From Microcystis viridis FACHB-1342 (lineage in GTDB: Bacteria > Cyanobacteriota > Cyanobacteriia > Cyanobacteriales > Microcystaceae), in contig NZ_JACJSV010000044.1 in the NCBI RefSeq assembly GCF_014698335.1, forward strand, positions 1 to 40,946: a stretch of 40,946 nt of DNA, read 5' to 3'. Below, piece after piece: positions 15,302 to 25,266 of this stretch. Position 1 is the first letter of the stretch, and each line of letters starts with the position of its first letter. A model generated the notes under the pieces. It was not told where the DNA came from and ran no database searches. It was given only the letters and a program-made list of their open reading frames with translations. The translations under genes and the position numbers were made by a program.

Positions 15302-17287
15302 ATGATTTTTACTGAATTAGTTTTGCAAAATTTCGGACCCTACGCTGGTCGTCAAGTGATTAATTTACGTCCTGAAAAAGATAACAATCCCTGTCCGATT
15401 ATCCTTTTGGGAGGCATGAATGGCGGCGGCAAAACTACTTTAATGGATGCGATTCGTTTGGCTTTGTATGGTGCGCGGGCAAAGTGTTCTACTCGCAATA
15501 ATTTAAGTTATGCCGAGTTTCTCAGTCAAGCAGTTAATAATCAAGCTTCCCTCATCGATCAGGCTAGAATTGAACTGGCTTTTGAACATCTGGTTAATGA
15601 ACAATGGCGACAATATCGTATCGTTAGATACTGGACAAAACAGCCCAAAGATGGTAAGGATACTCTCGGTATTTTAGATGAAGATTGGCCCGATCCTGCC
15701 TTAGCTAATACTTGGGATGAATATATTGAAACTTTATTACCTTTGGGTATTTCTAACCTGTTTTTATTTGATGGGGAACAGGTAAAAGAATTGGCAGAAC
15801 AGGATGTACCTCCTGACAGCGTTAAGGATTCGATGCAGACTTTATTAGGGTTAGAATTAGCGGAAAGATTAGCCGTTGATCTCGATATTTTAGCTAGTCG
15901 TAAGCGCCGGTTATTAGCAGCAGAAAATGAACTGGCAACTATTGAAGCTATTGAGAAAAAATTAGCCCAGTACCAAGAGGATTTAGAATTGGCTAGGCAA
16001 GAGATGGAAACTCAACAAAAAAATTTAGATTTGGTTAGAAATGATTTTGATGCAGTCTCGGATAAATTTCGCATTGATGGCGGAAAAATTGCCGCCGAAA
16101 GAAGTCAATTAGAGAGCAGAAAAAAGGAGGTAGATAAAAAGTTAGATAAACAGAGAGAATATTTAGGTCAATTGGCGGGGGAATTATTACCATTAAAGTT
16201 AATTTTTCCTCTCCTAGAAGCTGCTAAAATTCAGGGAGAAAAAGAGCTAAAATTTCAATCTGCTCAAGTCGCTCAATCGGTTTTAGAATCTAGAGATAAA
16301 AAGTTACTTGCTTATTTAAAACAACTAAGTTTAACTTTAGAACAATTAGAGAATATTAGGGAGTTTTTAGAGCAAGAAAATAAGTTTTTAGCTGAGGATA
16401 ACGATTCTTTGGTTACTTCTTACTTAGATTTAGACGAGGAGGCGATCGAGTTATTAAATCGAGTCTTAACCCATCAATTACCGGCACAAATTAACCTCGC
16501 TCATCAAGCAATAGAACAATTAAAAAATCTGGAAACTGACTTAGATAATTTAGAGCGAGAATTAGCAGTAGCAGCCTCTCCCGAAGAATACGAAACCCTG
16601 AGTAATAACTTAAAAACTGCTCAAAAAAAGTATCTAAATGCTCAAGGGGAATACGAGCAAAGCCACAAAAATTATGAGGAAATCAAAAAGAAAATTGAGA
16701 AAACTAAAAAAGAATTATTTGCCTATAGTGAGAAAGCTTTAGAATCGCAAAGTAACGAACATATCGTTAATGCTATTGTCAAAGCACAGCAAACTTTAAA
16801 AGTATTTAAAGAACGCTTAACTTTAAAAAAATTAAATAGATTAGAGGGAGAAGTGGCGGAATGTTTTCGTTATTTATTGCATAAGTCCGATCTAGTTCAG
16901 AAAATAGCGATCGATGCTGATACTTTTGGTCTATCTCTCTTTGGTCCCGATGGACAAAATGTTCCTAAACACCGTCTTTCTGCCGGAGAAAAACAACTAT
17001 TAGCGATCGCTTTTTTGTGGGGATTAGCGCGAGTTTCCGGACGAGATTTACCCATCGCTATCGATACACCCCTGGGACGTTTAGATTCTTCCCATCGCCA
17101 TAATTTAGTTGAACGTTACTTTCCCGCTGCTTCCTCTCAAGTCATCCTCCTTTCTACCGATACAGAAATTGGACAAAATGAGCTACTCTTATTAGAAGAA
17201 CAGGAAGTAATCGCCAGAAAATACCTGCTAGAATACAATTCCCAACAACGTCAAACCACTATTCACCCCGACCGCTACTTTTGGTAA
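15302..17287 (+). CDS. dndD: DndD-like DNA sulfur modification ATPase
   Basis: The 661-residue protein has the SMC/Rad50-like layout of DndD: Walker A GMNGGGKT at residues 38-45, a DGEQ block after NLFLF (about residue 160), a long coiled coil (about 190-510), the ABC signature LSAGEKQ at 559-565 and a Walker B LPIAIDTPLGRLD at about 583-595. In phosphorothioation systems DndD acts with DndC and DndE to place sulfur in the DNA backbone. None of dndB, dndC or dndE is present nearby, and the neighbours are a haloperoxidase gene and a Slr1339-like gene. So it is an orphan: either it serves a dnd cluster elsewhere or has another DNA-repair-type role. Confidence 0.85.
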   Translation: MIFTELVLQNFGPYAGRQVINLRPEKDNNPCPIILLGGMNGGGKTTLMDAIRLALYGARAKCSTRNNLSYAEFLSQAVNNQASLIDQARIELAFEHLVNEQWRQYRIVRYWTKQPKDGKDTLGILDEDWPDPALANTWDEYIETLLPLGISNLFLFDGEQVKELAEQDVPPDSVKDSMQTLLGLELAERLAVDLDILASRKRRLLAAENELATIEAIEKKLAQYQEDLELARQEMETQQKNLDLVRNDFDAVSDKFRIDGGKIAAERSQLESRKKEVDKKLDKQREYLGQLAGELLPLKLIFPLLEAAKIQGEKELKFQSAQVAQSVLESRDKKLLAYLKQLSLTLEQLENIREFLEQENKFLAEDNDSLVTSYLDLDEEAIELLNRVLTHQLPAQINLAHQAIEQLKNLETDLDNLERELAVAASPEEYETLSNNLKTAQKKYLNAQGEYEQSHKNYEEIKKKIEKTKKELFAYSEKALESQSNEHIVNAIVKAQQTLKVFKERLTLKKLNRLEGEVAECFRYLLHKSDLVQKIAIDADTFGLSLFGPDGQNVPKHRLSAGEKQLLAIAFLWGLARVSGRDLPIAIDTPLGRLDSSHRHNLVERYFPAASSQVILLSTDTEIGQNELLLLEEQEVIARKYLLEYNSQQRQTTIHPDRYFW

Positions 17288-17391
17288 AATTATGACTGAG
17301 ATAAATTCCCCAAAAATCCTCCCCCGATTAACTTGAGACATCGGGTATTACTTTCGATTTTATCAGTCAATCCAAGCTTTTGGGGGGATCA

Positions 17392-17427
17392 GCACCCCCC
17401 TTATCAAGGGGAGATTAAGGGGGGTGC
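17392..17427. repeat. Perfect 12-bp-stem hairpin after dndD
   Basis: The arms GCACCCCCCTTA and TAAGGGGGGTGC flank a 12-base loop. No T-run follows. GC-rich palindromes of this kind are dispersed in many cyanobacterial genomes; it could slow or end transcription between dndD and the next gene. Confidence 0.7.
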
Positions 17428-17523
17428 CATATTCAATTTAATTATAACTAGCTACTTAGTTATTAAGGCAGAGGCAATCAGAGCAATTATCTTTTTAACT
17501 TTTTACTTTCTAACTTGACCATT

Positions 17524-17934
17524 ATGGGAGAAATAGAAGATTTACTGGCACAAATGAAGGCAGAATACCAGAAACGGGATCGGGAAAAACCGATGCCGTC
17601 CTCTTCTTCTCGCCAAGAAAAAGAGCGTTTCCCAGCCGAATTTAAGGTTAATTATGCCGGCGATTCTTCTACCGATGCGCTTTTAAAAGCTTTAGCCTTA
17701 GAAAACCAAGAAAGGGAACAACAGGAGGCAGCGGAAAAAGAAAAAGCGTCGGCATTAAAACAGCAGCGCAAGCGAGAAGCTTTAACTAGAAAGGCAAAGC
17801 AATGGTTAGATAAATTGGATGCCAAATCGGAGGAAGGACGCTGGTTTGAGGAGTTTTCCTATAGCTACGATTCTCCTTTAGAAGCGGCGATTACCTATCT
17901 AGAAGCTTTGGGAGAAGTGGATATTTCTAAATGA
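17524..17934 (+). CDS. Slr1339-like conserved cyanobacterial protein
   Basis: The 136-residue product from the ATG at 17524 (TTG at 17515 is in frame but poorer) is hydrophilic and rich in Lys, Glu and Gln. The first part (MGEIEDLLAQMKAEYQKRD) and a central helix (residues about 65-110) are likely coiled coil; the last third ends WFEEFSYSYDSPLEAAITYLEALGEV, the most conserved-looking block. It resembles the Synechocystis Slr1339 group, sometimes labelled a salt-stress protein; the biochemical role is not known. It follows dndD by 236 bases with a strong hairpin between, so shared transcription is doubtful. Confidence 0.7.
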   Translation: MGEIEDLLAQMKAEYQKRDREKPMPSSSSRQEKERFPAEFKVNYAGDSSTDALLKALALENQEREQQEAAEKEKASALKQQRKREALTRKAKQWLDKLDAKSEEGRWFEEFSYSYDSPLEAAITYLEALGEVDISK

Positions 17935-17940
17935 TCAGGT

Positions 17941-19170
17941 CTAATTTAAAGTTGTGGGTAAATTGGCCGCATCAAAAACTCGATTATGCCACCAAATATT
18001 ATCACCAGCTATAATATTTGTGCCGTAACGAGGGACGATACCATAAACAGTGCCGGGGTCATAATCCAAAGCTTCACTGATGAGATTGTAGAGACGTTGT
18101 AGATCAAAACCCCGGGGGTCACAATGGGGATATTTTCCTTGATTAATCAGAAAACTATCCACGGCAAAATGGCTGACAATTTGCGGTAGTTGTCCCGTTT
18201 GTAAGGCTGCGAGGAGATAATATTTCGCCGTTTGCTGGTATTGAAAATCGCTGTAACCGGGGAGGGTTTGCAAGCGTCCTTTGGTCAAACAGTGGGATCC
18301 TGGCGCTTGTACCAGTTCAATGTTAACGCTGGAGATAACCCGACGATTTCTTTCGGCAAAAACCAGCTGCAAGCGATCGCAACTAGGGTGAGATAGCTGC
18401 TGACAAATCGCTTCTGTTGCCCATAATGCGGTAGTTTTTGCCCCATCAAAGTAATTTGTGGGATATTCTTTGACTAAACGCCTAAAGACGGCTTCTGAAG
18501 GCGTATTTAACCAAATTCTCGCTCTTTTTTCTAACTCAGAGGCCGATCGCGTACTCAAGGGAACACCCTCTAAAGCAATTGCAAAACCCTTGACGCGGAT
18601 AGTTTCTGGGGTAAGTTGCCACAGTTGACGCACTAATTGATCTCTGGTGTCTGCGGGCAGCATTTCGGCTGCTTGTTCATAAAAAGTGGCAGTGGGACGG
18701 TGACGTTCAAAAAAAGGCCGGGCGATCGAGTCTAAAATATCTCTATCCTTGGAATTCTGTTTGCGGGGGATGTAAACATTGGGACCCAATTTCATCGGAC
18801 CGCGAGCATATTTTTTCTGTTCTTCGATGTTACCCGCAGTCATACTCCAAGCTGTGTCGTGGAGAATAAACAAAGGAGTGCGATCGATGGTTAAGAGGGT
18901 TTCTGGCGGGGTAATTTGCAAAAATTCGGCGATTTTCTGCTTTTCTAACTCATCTAGGCTCTTACCGGCCAAATTCTCCCCCACCGTGGAGGGATTTAAA
19001 GTATCTATGGTGGCAGTGGAGAGACTAGAGGTATTCAGTTTTAAAATCAGTAGGGACAAGACTAAACTAATCACCAAAGAAGTCACTCCCCATCGCCATT
19101 GCTCCGGGGGAAAGATAGAATATCTGGGGGGAGAAAATTGTCTTGATTTTTGCCGTCTTTGTCGATTCAT
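17941..19170 (-). CDS. Membrane-anchored conserved protein, possibly amidase-like
   Basis: The 409-residue protein has a short basic cytoplasmic N-terminus and a single membrane segment (about residues 29-46, WGVTSLVISLVLSLLILKL), so most of it should lie outside the cytoplasmic membrane. The segment PLFILHDTAWSM (about residue 105) and a later HFAVDSF...HCDPRGFDLQRL resemble the metal-binding blocks of amidase-like folds, but I cannot confirm a zinc site. It is conserved in type with cyanobacterial proteins of unknown function. It converges with the Slr1339-like gene, 6 bases apart. A peptidoglycan role is only a guess. Confidence 0.6.
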   Translation of the reverse strand: MNRQRRQKSRQFSPPRYSIFPPEQWRWGVTSLVISLVLSLLILKLNTSSLSTATIDTLNPSTVGENLAGKSLDELEKQKIAEFLQITPPETLLTIDRTPLFILHDTAWSMTAGNIEEQKKYARGPMKLGPNVYIPRKQNSKDRDILDSIARPFFERHRPTATFYEQAAEMLPADTRDQLVRQLWQLTPETIRVKGFAIALEGVPLSTRSASELEKRARIWLNTPSEAVFRRLVKEYPTNYFDGAKTTALWATEAICQQLSHPSCDRLQLVFAERNRRVISSVNIELVQAPGSHCLTKGRLQTLPGYSDFQYQQTAKYYLLAALQTGQLPQIVSHFAVDSFLINQGKYPHCDPRGFDLQRLYNLISEALDYDPGTVYGIVPRYGTNIIAGDNIWWHNRVFDAANLPTTLN

Positions 19171-19305
19171 CGGACCTTTTTAACGCGCTTTCCACCCATT
19201 GTATTCACTTTCTCGAAAAAGGGAATTAATACTAAATCCGTTGAGTATATGCTACCTATCAGGATAGGCAATAGGCACTCTTGCAATAGGCAGCTTTATT
19301 CTCCC

Positions 19306-19345
19306 CACTTCCCCACACCCCACACCCCACACCCTACACCCTACA
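19306..19345. repeat. Heptamer tandem repeat, CCCCACA type
   Basis: Several CCCCACA/CCCTACA heptamers run up to the 3' end of menD. It is the reverse complement of the GTGGGGT heptamer at 941-968 and recurs at about 21312-21332. Confidence 0.8.
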
Positions 19346-21050
19346 CATAATTACTGAGGAACCATTGGGTATTAAAAGCTCGATCGCAGGATATTTCTAG
19401 TAATCTTATGCCTGATTCCGGTAAAACTGCGATTTTTTGCTGAAAATCAGTCCAATCACTGATTAAATGGTAATCAATACCGTAGGTGTGACAGAGTTGG
19501 CAAAAGTCAATATTTTGGGGAGTGGCAAAAAATTCTTCAAAGGGAGGGTCAAATTTGGCGATCGGCAACATCTGGAAAATGCCTCCCCCCTTGTTATTGA
19601 TTAAAATTATGGTCAAGGAGCCAACAAAATATTTTTTGATTAAAAAACCATTTGTGTCGTGTAATAGGGCTAAATCTCCCGTTAATAGCAGACTAGGGAC
19701 ATTTTTATAAGCTATTCCCATCGCAGTGGATAGGTTGCCGTCGATGCCATTGGCCCCGCGATTAAAATAGGGACGAATTTGGCGATCGCTAGGCGGGTTA
19801 AAAAATTCGGCATAGCGAACAGGCATACTATTGGAGATAAAGATCGGGGTGCGGGGGGGGAGGTATTGGGAGAGCAGCCAGGAGATTTTTCCTTCAATCA
19901 GTTTAGTTTCTGCTGCCAAAAGGCGATCAATTTTAAATCTAGCTTGCTGGTCGAATTTTTGCCATAATTCTCGATATTCTCGGTTATTATCGGGTTTTTC
20001 TGGGAATAGATGCCCTAATTGCTCGATATTTCCCCTGAGATGTCCGGTTTTTCCCTGTAGAGGATCGTAATTATCGGGATGGGGATCGATAATCCAGCGC
20101 GGACAGTCGATTTCTTCTAACCATGTCCGTAATTCTTTGCTGGTGGGTAATTCCCCAATTTGCAGGACAACATCGGGGGTTAATTGGGTTTTAATGGCAG
20201 CATTCCGCAATAATAAATCATAGGTAGTGATCAGATGGGGATTTAACCCTGCATAGTTTCGCAGAGGAGATAAAGCTTCTGCTAAGACGGGATATTGTTG
20301 CGATCGGGCTAAATTAGCGATCGCCTGACAGTAACTTTCGGGGTTTTGCGGGGAAGCTAATCCCGCGATGATAATTCCTTTGGAGGGTAAAGAAGGAATT
20401 TCGAGAATTGAGTGGTTAATGGGGATATTTTGCCGAGATATATGGCTAAAAAAAGCCTCTTGGTCAAAATTAGCCTCTAAATTGTTAATTTCTAGATCGG
20501 GAGTTGGTGCGAGGGGATCCCGAAATGGTAAGTTCAGATGCACCACTCCGGGGACAGGATCGAGACAGCGCAACCACCCATGGATGATAGTTTGACGGAG
20601 ATAGCGTAAACGCTCGATATTGGCACTAGGACAGCTAATTTCCGCTTGCCAGTTGGGATAATTACCGTAGAGTTTGACTTGATCGATAGTCTGACCGGCA
20701 TGAGCATGACGCAATTCTGGGGGGCGATCGGCGGTTAGAATTAATAAAGGGACATGACTTTCTTTTGCTTCAATGACTGCGGGATAAAAATTAGCCGTGG
20801 CAGTGCCGGAAGTGCAGACTAAAACCACCGGTTGATATAATTGTTTGGCTAATCCCAGGGCAAAAAAAGCGGCCGAGCGCTCGTCTAAAATGGGAATAGC
20901 TTCAATCTGAGGATGTCTTGCCAAGGCTACCGTTAAAGGAGTCGATCGCGATCCGGGAGAAACCACCCCTATCTTCAATCCCAAACGGGCCAATGTTTCG
21001 ACTAAAATAGAACCCCAAAGTGTATTAAGATTGCGAAAATCGATCGACAT
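19341..21050 (-). CDS. menD: MenD, SEPHCHC synthase (phylloquinone pathway)
   Basis: The 569-residue ThDP enzyme joins 2-oxoglutarate-derived succinic semialdehyde-ThDP to isochorismate, the first committed step of phylloquinone synthesis for photosystem I. The N-terminus SIDFRNLNTLWGSILVETLARLG and VVSPGSRSTPL are typical of MenD, as are the block CTSGTATANFYPAVIEA, the Arg-rich RPPELRHAHAGQTIDQ and the ThDP region (GANGIDGNLSTA...LLTGDLALLHDTNG). Length is typical. menC and menE lie 11-12 kb away on the same strand, so the pathway is not in one operon. The last codons border a heptamer repeat. Confidence 0.97.
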   Translation of the reverse strand: MSIDFRNLNTLWGSILVETLARLGLKIGVVSPGSRSTPLTVALARHPQIEAIPILDERSAAFFALGLAKQLYQPVVLVCTSGTATANFYPAVIEAKESHVPLLILTADRPPELRHAHAGQTIDQVKLYGNYPNWQAEISCPSANIERLRYLRQTIIHGWLRCLDPVPGVVHLNLPFRDPLAPTPDLEINNLEANFDQEAFFSHISRQNIPINHSILEIPSLPSKGIIIAGLASPQNPESYCQAIANLARSQQYPVLAEALSPLRNYAGLNPHLITTYDLLLRNAAIKTQLTPDVVLQIGELPTSKELRTWLEEIDCPRWIIDPHPDNYDPLQGKTGHLRGNIEQLGHLFPEKPDNNREYRELWQKFDQQARFKIDRLLAAETKLIEGKISWLLSQYLPPRTPIFISNSMPVRYAEFFNPPSDRQIRPYFNRGANGIDGNLSTAMGIAYKNVPSLLLTGDLALLHDTNGFLIKKYFVGSLTIILINNKGGGIFQMLPIAKFDPPFEEFFATPQNIDFCQLCHTYGIDYHLISDWTDFQQKIAVLPESGIRLLEISCDRAFNTQWFLSNYV

Positions 21051-21415
21051 TTATCAGTTCAGTGCAAAGGTTAGGGGACAATCGGTTAAAGAGTCTATAC
21101 TGTTAACTATCTAAATTACTCGTTAAGACTGTCTATGAGCGGGGAAAAGGAGTTTGAGCATTTGTACTAAAATTCTCAATACGCAGTTTAAATGCAGTAC
21201 AGTCTATTAATAAATTTAACATTGGCTGGAACTGGCCAAGAATAAGTTATTCCTGAGTCAGTCCCGATGAAAAAATTTTCACCCCCACAGATGAAAGAGG
21301 TTTCCTTTCCTACACCCCACACCCCACACCCTCTTTCAAGTCAGCGATCCGGGTTAAGTTTACTCTCGATTCCCGGGCCAATTTATCCCTTTTCGGGTTC
21401 CTTTCTTGCTAAGTT
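21051..21415. other. 365-bp intergenic region
   Basis: Between menD and the glycosyltransferase gene. It has a run of about three CCCCACA heptamers (21312-21332). No gene, hairpin terminator or clear promoter could be made out. Confidence 0.6.
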
Positions 21416-22756
21416 TTAACCAGAAAACTTATAGGTTAACACCACATTGATATTAGCTGCCAGCAGGGCCAAGAAGAGCAGAAAAGTAAAGCGATCAATC
21501 CAGAATTTTTTAAAGAGACCAAAGATATCCTTGAGATAGAATACTCCCAGAATTGCTGCCGTACCGATCATAAAATAATAGCGACCGTAGGGAGAAGCTA
21601 AGATCCAGGCTGTCAAATTGAGATGAATCGACCAAACTCCCAGAAAGATAAAAATAATTGAGGCAGTTAATCCGTCCGTTTCTTGGCGAAAATCATCGAG
21701 AAAGATGCCTAGAATAATAAACATAAACGGATAAAAAGGAATCATATACCAAGTAAAAAAGTGACTTTGCGCTCCCGTGGCAACTAAAATTAAGGTGTAG
21801 AGGATTACTGGTAAAGCGAGTAATCTAACTTGAGGACTAGCGGGATTCTTTCGGAGAAAGGGTAAGAGGGTTAACCAGCTAAAAATTAGCCAACCATCCT
21901 CGAAAAATACCGTGGGAGTGGTTAGATATTTGACAAAGTTAAAGTCCTCGAAGCGCAGGGATTGTTCTTGAAATATCTTCCGAAAGAAATCGTAGTCATA
22001 GATAGCACCGTAGAGAAAATAGAGAGAGAAAAAGAAAGCACCGATCGCAGTCACATAAATGGCCTCTCGTCCTTGCTTTTCGTAAATCAAGAGGACAATT
22101 AATAATACTACTAAATAAATAGCAGTTACTTTGACTAAACAGGCTAAACCAGCTAAACAAGCGGCGATGTAGAGATATTTTTTCCGATGATTTTGATAGT
22201 ATTGCCAATAAAGTAAGACAACCAATAAGCACAAAAAAATCATTAAATTTTCACTAATAGCTAACCGAGAGAGGAAAACTGTATTGGGATTGGTAGCATA
22301 AATTAAACTAGCGATTATAGCGATCGATAGATTACTCAACTTGAGAGCCAGTAAATAGACCAAAACTATCGCAGCAATACCTAAGAATAAAGAAGGAACT
22401 CTAATAATAGTTAAACTGCAATCAAAAAAAGTCTTTGCTCCTCCTAAAAGAGCAAATAAACCCACCAATAAACCAAATAAAGGAGGATGATCAAACCAGG
22501 GAGTCACCAAACGATAACGGATATTTTTCGCTTCCCAAACCACCGTAGGAAAATTATCCGTGGGACTCAACCATGACCAACTGGTGGGGATACCCGTTTG
22601 TAATAAACTCATGCCACTCCAAGCAAAAGCATATTCGTCAGCAGTCCAATTATCTGGAGGCAAAGAATCATAATTATAGATTCGCAAAAAAGCACCTAAG
22701 CAGGTGATAATTGCTGCAATCAACCAATGTTTATGGACAGTCAAAAAGCTGGGCAT
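21416..22756 (-). CDS. GT39/ArnT-type polyprenyl-phosphate-sugar glycosyltransferase
   Basis: The 446-residue protein has about eleven hydrophobic segments and an acidic first periplasmic loop (WTADEYAFAWSGMSLL, residues about 38-53) as in the GT39/PMT_2 superfamily, whose members take a sugar from a polyprenyl phosphate donor and place it on a protein or lipid outside the membrane. The acceptor is unknown. The FGE-like gene and the GT2-GtrA gene lie just beyond on the other strand; the latter could make the donor. Start at the ATG at 22756; no alternative start is needed. Confidence 0.8.
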   Translation of the reverse strand: MPSFLTVHKHWLIAAIITCLGAFLRIYNYDSLPPDNWTADEYAFAWSGMSLLQTGIPTSWSWLSPTDNFPTVVWEAKNIRYRLVTPWFDHPPLFGLLVGLFALLGGAKTFFDCSLTIIRVPSLFLGIAAIVLVYLLALKLSNLSIAIIASLIYATNPNTVFLSRLAISENLMIFLCLLVVLLYWQYYQNHRKKYLYIAACLAGLACLVKVTAIYLVVLLIVLLIYEKQGREAIYVTAIGAFFFSLYFLYGAIYDYDFFRKIFQEQSLRFEDFNFVKYLTTPTVFFEDGWLIFSWLTLLPFLRKNPASPQVRLLALPVILYTLILVATGAQSHFFTWYMIPFYPFMFIILGIFLDDFRQETDGLTASIIFIFLGVWSIHLNLTAWILASPYGRYYFMIGTAAILGVFYLKDIFGLFKKFWIDRFTFLLFLALLAANINVVLTYKFSG

Positions 22757-22843
22757 CGATTATTAAGGATAGGTGGCAGTGACTAAATAAGAGTCAGAAT
22801 TTCATGGTATAATGGATGGGGTGATAATGACAGAAAAATCGGG

Positions 22844-23839
22844 ATGATTAAAGTAAACAGACGTAAATTTGGCCAGTGGATCAGTCTGATCGGTGCAGGA
22901 GTCGGACTGGCAGCGATTCTAGATAGAAAAAATATTTTTTCCCCCTCCACCGCTACAGCAATCATACCCCCGCAACCCCCCCAAAATTCCTCTTTTCCCC
23001 CCCGACAAAGCTTTTCCTTTGAAACCGTCACTCTCGATCCTAGCGGTTTCGTGATCGAGCGCAATTCCCGCAGTGCCGAATACTACAGCGAAACCCTTGC
23101 GGGATTAGAGATGATTGCTATCCCTGCTGGCACTTTTATCATGGGGACACCGGACGGAGAAAAAGGAGACTTTACTGGTAGTGATAAACCCCAGCGCTTA
23201 GTCAAGGTGAACAGTTTCTACCTGAGTAAATACCCGATAACCCAAAAACAATGGCAAATTGTCGCTAATCTGCCCAAAATTAACCGCGATTTAAACCCCA
23301 ATCCCTCCCACTTCCAAGGAGATAATTTACCCGTCGATAGCATCTCTTGGTATGATGCGATCGAGTTTTGCGATCGACTTTCCAGGGCCACCGGCAGAAA
23401 CTATCGGCTCCCAAGCGAGGCACAATGGGAATATGCTTGTCGTGCCGGCACTACCACACCCTTCTACTTTGGTGCCACCCTTACCAGTGAATTCGCTAAC
23501 TACTATGCCATTAAATTTCCCTATGCAGTGGAAAGAGAGAGCGAATTTCGAGCTAAAACCACCCCTGTAGGCAGTTTTCCCCCAAATGCCTTCGGATTAT
23601 ACGATTTACATGGCAGTTTATACGAATGGTGTGCCGATCCTTGGCATCGCAACTATAAAAATGCTCCCAGCGATGACCAAGTATGGCCGGCCGATCCTAA
23701 TAGCACCGGCAATCGTTATCGCATCCTGCGTGGAGGTGGTTGGGGGACAGAATTGAGGGAATGTCGCTCCGCTAGTCGAGGCCAATTTGGTCCGGATAAT
23801 CGCTATAGTGTATTAGGATTCCGCATCGCCAGTAGTTAG
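22844..23839 (+). CDS. Formylglycine-generating-enzyme-like protein (SUMF1 family)
   Basis: The 331-residue product begins with a twin-arginine-like export signal (NRRKFGQWISLIGAGVGLAAIL), so it may act outside the cytoplasm. The FGE-sulfatase domain spans about residues 85-330: EMIAIPAGTFIMGTP, the PRLVKVNSFYLSKYPITQKQW block, LPVDSISWYDAIEFC, YRLPSEAQWEYACRAGT and the end RILRGGGWGTELRECRSASRG...GFRIAS. The family includes sulfatase activators and EgtB-type sulfoxide synthases, so the substrate is unknown. No sulfatase gene is near. Confidence 0.88.
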   Translation: MIKVNRRKFGQWISLIGAGVGLAAILDRKNIFSPSTATAIIPPQPPQNSSFPPRQSFSFETVTLDPSGFVIERNSRSAEYYSETLAGLEMIAIPAGTFIMGTPDGEKGDFTGSDKPQRLVKVNSFYLSKYPITQKQWQIVANLPKINRDLNPNPSHFQGDNLPVDSISWYDAIEFCDRLSRATGRNYRLPSEAQWEYACRAGTTTPFYFGATLTSEFANYYAIKFPYAVERESEFRAKTTPVGSFPPNAFGLYDLHGSLYEWCADPWHRNYKNAPSDDQVWPADPNSTGNRYRILRGGGWGTELRECRSASRGQFGPDNRYSVLGFRIASS

Positions 23840-23874
23840 CTCAAAATTCTGGTTTCAACAACTTTGCCGGTAAA

Positions 23875-25179
23875 TTGTGCGTCTCTAAACCTGTTTTAGT
23901 CTGTGAGTGTAAGCGAGTGACCAACTCTCCACCCTATCCCTTTTTAACCACCCCCGTCGGCTCTTTGCAAATTCCTTTTTTAGAGCAAATTGAAGAAATT
24001 ACCAGCAATAATAGTTATATTCTCAGAGATTCGCCGCAATTACTCAAATTATCTCTAGTTATTCCCACTTATAACGAGCGAGATAACGTTATTCCCCTAG
24101 TCGAGAATCTCAGTCAATTACTCGATCGAAAAATTCCCGATCAGTATGAACTAATTATCGTCGATGATGACAGTCCCGATCGCACTTGGGAATTAGCCAG
24201 CAAATTAACCCAGGATTACCCGCAACTGCGGGTGATGCGTCGTCAGGGAGAAAAAGGATTAGCGTCGGCAGTGGTGCGGGGTTGGCAAGGGTCAAGGGGT
24301 GAGATACTAGGAGTAATCGATGGAGATCTGCAACATCCCCCCGAAATTCTCTATAATCTCCTCGAAACTATCGAAAAAGGAGCCGATTTAGCTCTTGCTA
24401 GTCGTCACGTCGAAGGAGGAGGAGTGAGCGAGTGGAGTCTGCTGCGACGATTTCTCTCTCGCGGCGCTCAAATCCTTGGTTTAATTCTACTGCCAGAGGT
24501 GGTCGGTCGCGTCTCCGATCCCATGAGCGGTTACTTTATGGTCCGCCGTCAAGCGATCGCCGGTCCGATTCTCAATCCCACCGGTTACAAAATTTTACTA
24601 GAAGTCATCGGCAAAGGTCGCATCAAAACCATCGGAGAAGTGGGTTATGTCTTCCAAGAGCGGCTAGAGGGGGAAAGTAAGGTAACTTGGAAACAATGGC
24701 TAGAATATATCTTCCATCTGCTGCGTTTGCGCTCTCAAAAGCCATTAAGGTTTTTAGATGCAATTGTCAATCTACCTTTAGATAGATTTATTCGCTTCGG
24801 TTTAGTGGGATTAACCGGGGTTTTTGTCGATATGGCCTTTCTCTATCTTCTCAGTGATCCCGCCGCTTTGGGTTGGGGATTAACCCGCAGTAAAATCATC
24901 GCCGCTGAATTAGCAATTATTAATAATTTTATCTGGAATGATCGCTGGACTTTTGGCGATTTATCTGCTCGTCAACGGGGTTGGAATAAACGCTGGAAAA
25001 GATTTTTCAAGTTCAATTTGATCTGTTTAGCCGGTTTAATTTTAAACGTCTTGCTGCTCAACCTTCTCTTTAATGGTTTAGGAATTAATCGCTATCTAGC
25101 TAACTTCATCGCCATCGCTATCGTCACGGTTTGGAACTTTTGGGTTAATCTTAAACTCAGTTGGCGGGTGACAAAATAG
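23875..25179 (+). CDS. Polyprenyl-phosphate glycosyltransferase, GT2 fused to GtrA
   Basis: The 434-residue protein starts at a TTG as listed; a GTG at 23917 is a plausible alternative, since the first 40 residues show no homology pattern. Residues about 58-280 form a dolichyl-phosphate-mannose-synthase-type GT2 domain: LSLVIPTYNERDNV, IVDDDSPD, a DGDLQHPPE metal site and GRVSDPMSGYFM. Residues about 300-430 are a GtrA-type four-helix membrane domain (RFIRFGLVGLTGVFVDMAFLYLL...). It should make and possibly flip a polyprenyl-phosphate sugar, which a GT39 enzyme like the one at 21416-22756 could use. Confidence 0.9.
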   Translation: MCVSKPVLVCECKRVTNSPPYPFLTTPVGSLQIPFLEQIEEITSNNSYILRDSPQLLKLSLVIPTYNERDNVIPLVENLSQLLDRKIPDQYELIIVDDDSPDRTWELASKLTQDYPQLRVMRRQGEKGLASAVVRGWQGSRGEILGVIDGDLQHPPEILYNLLETIEKGADLALASRHVEGGGVSEWSLLRRFLSRGAQILGLILLPEVVGRVSDPMSGYFMVRRQAIAGPILNPTGYKILLEVIGKGRIKTIGEVGYVFQERLEGESKVTWKQWLEYIFHLLRLRSQKPLRFLDAIVNLPLDRFIRFGLVGLTGVFVDMAFLYLLSDPAALGWGLTRSKIIAAELAIINNFIWNDRWTFGDLSARQRGWNKRWKRFFKFNLICLAGLILNVLLLNLLFNGLGINRYLANFIAIAIVTVWNFWVNLKLSWRVTK

Positions 25180-25266
25180 CCAGCTAGAAGCAAAAAAATG
25201 GTGGGCCAAAATTGAGATGCGCTTACCCTGTTGTCCATAGTATTTGAGACCCGCTTACTTCATCCT

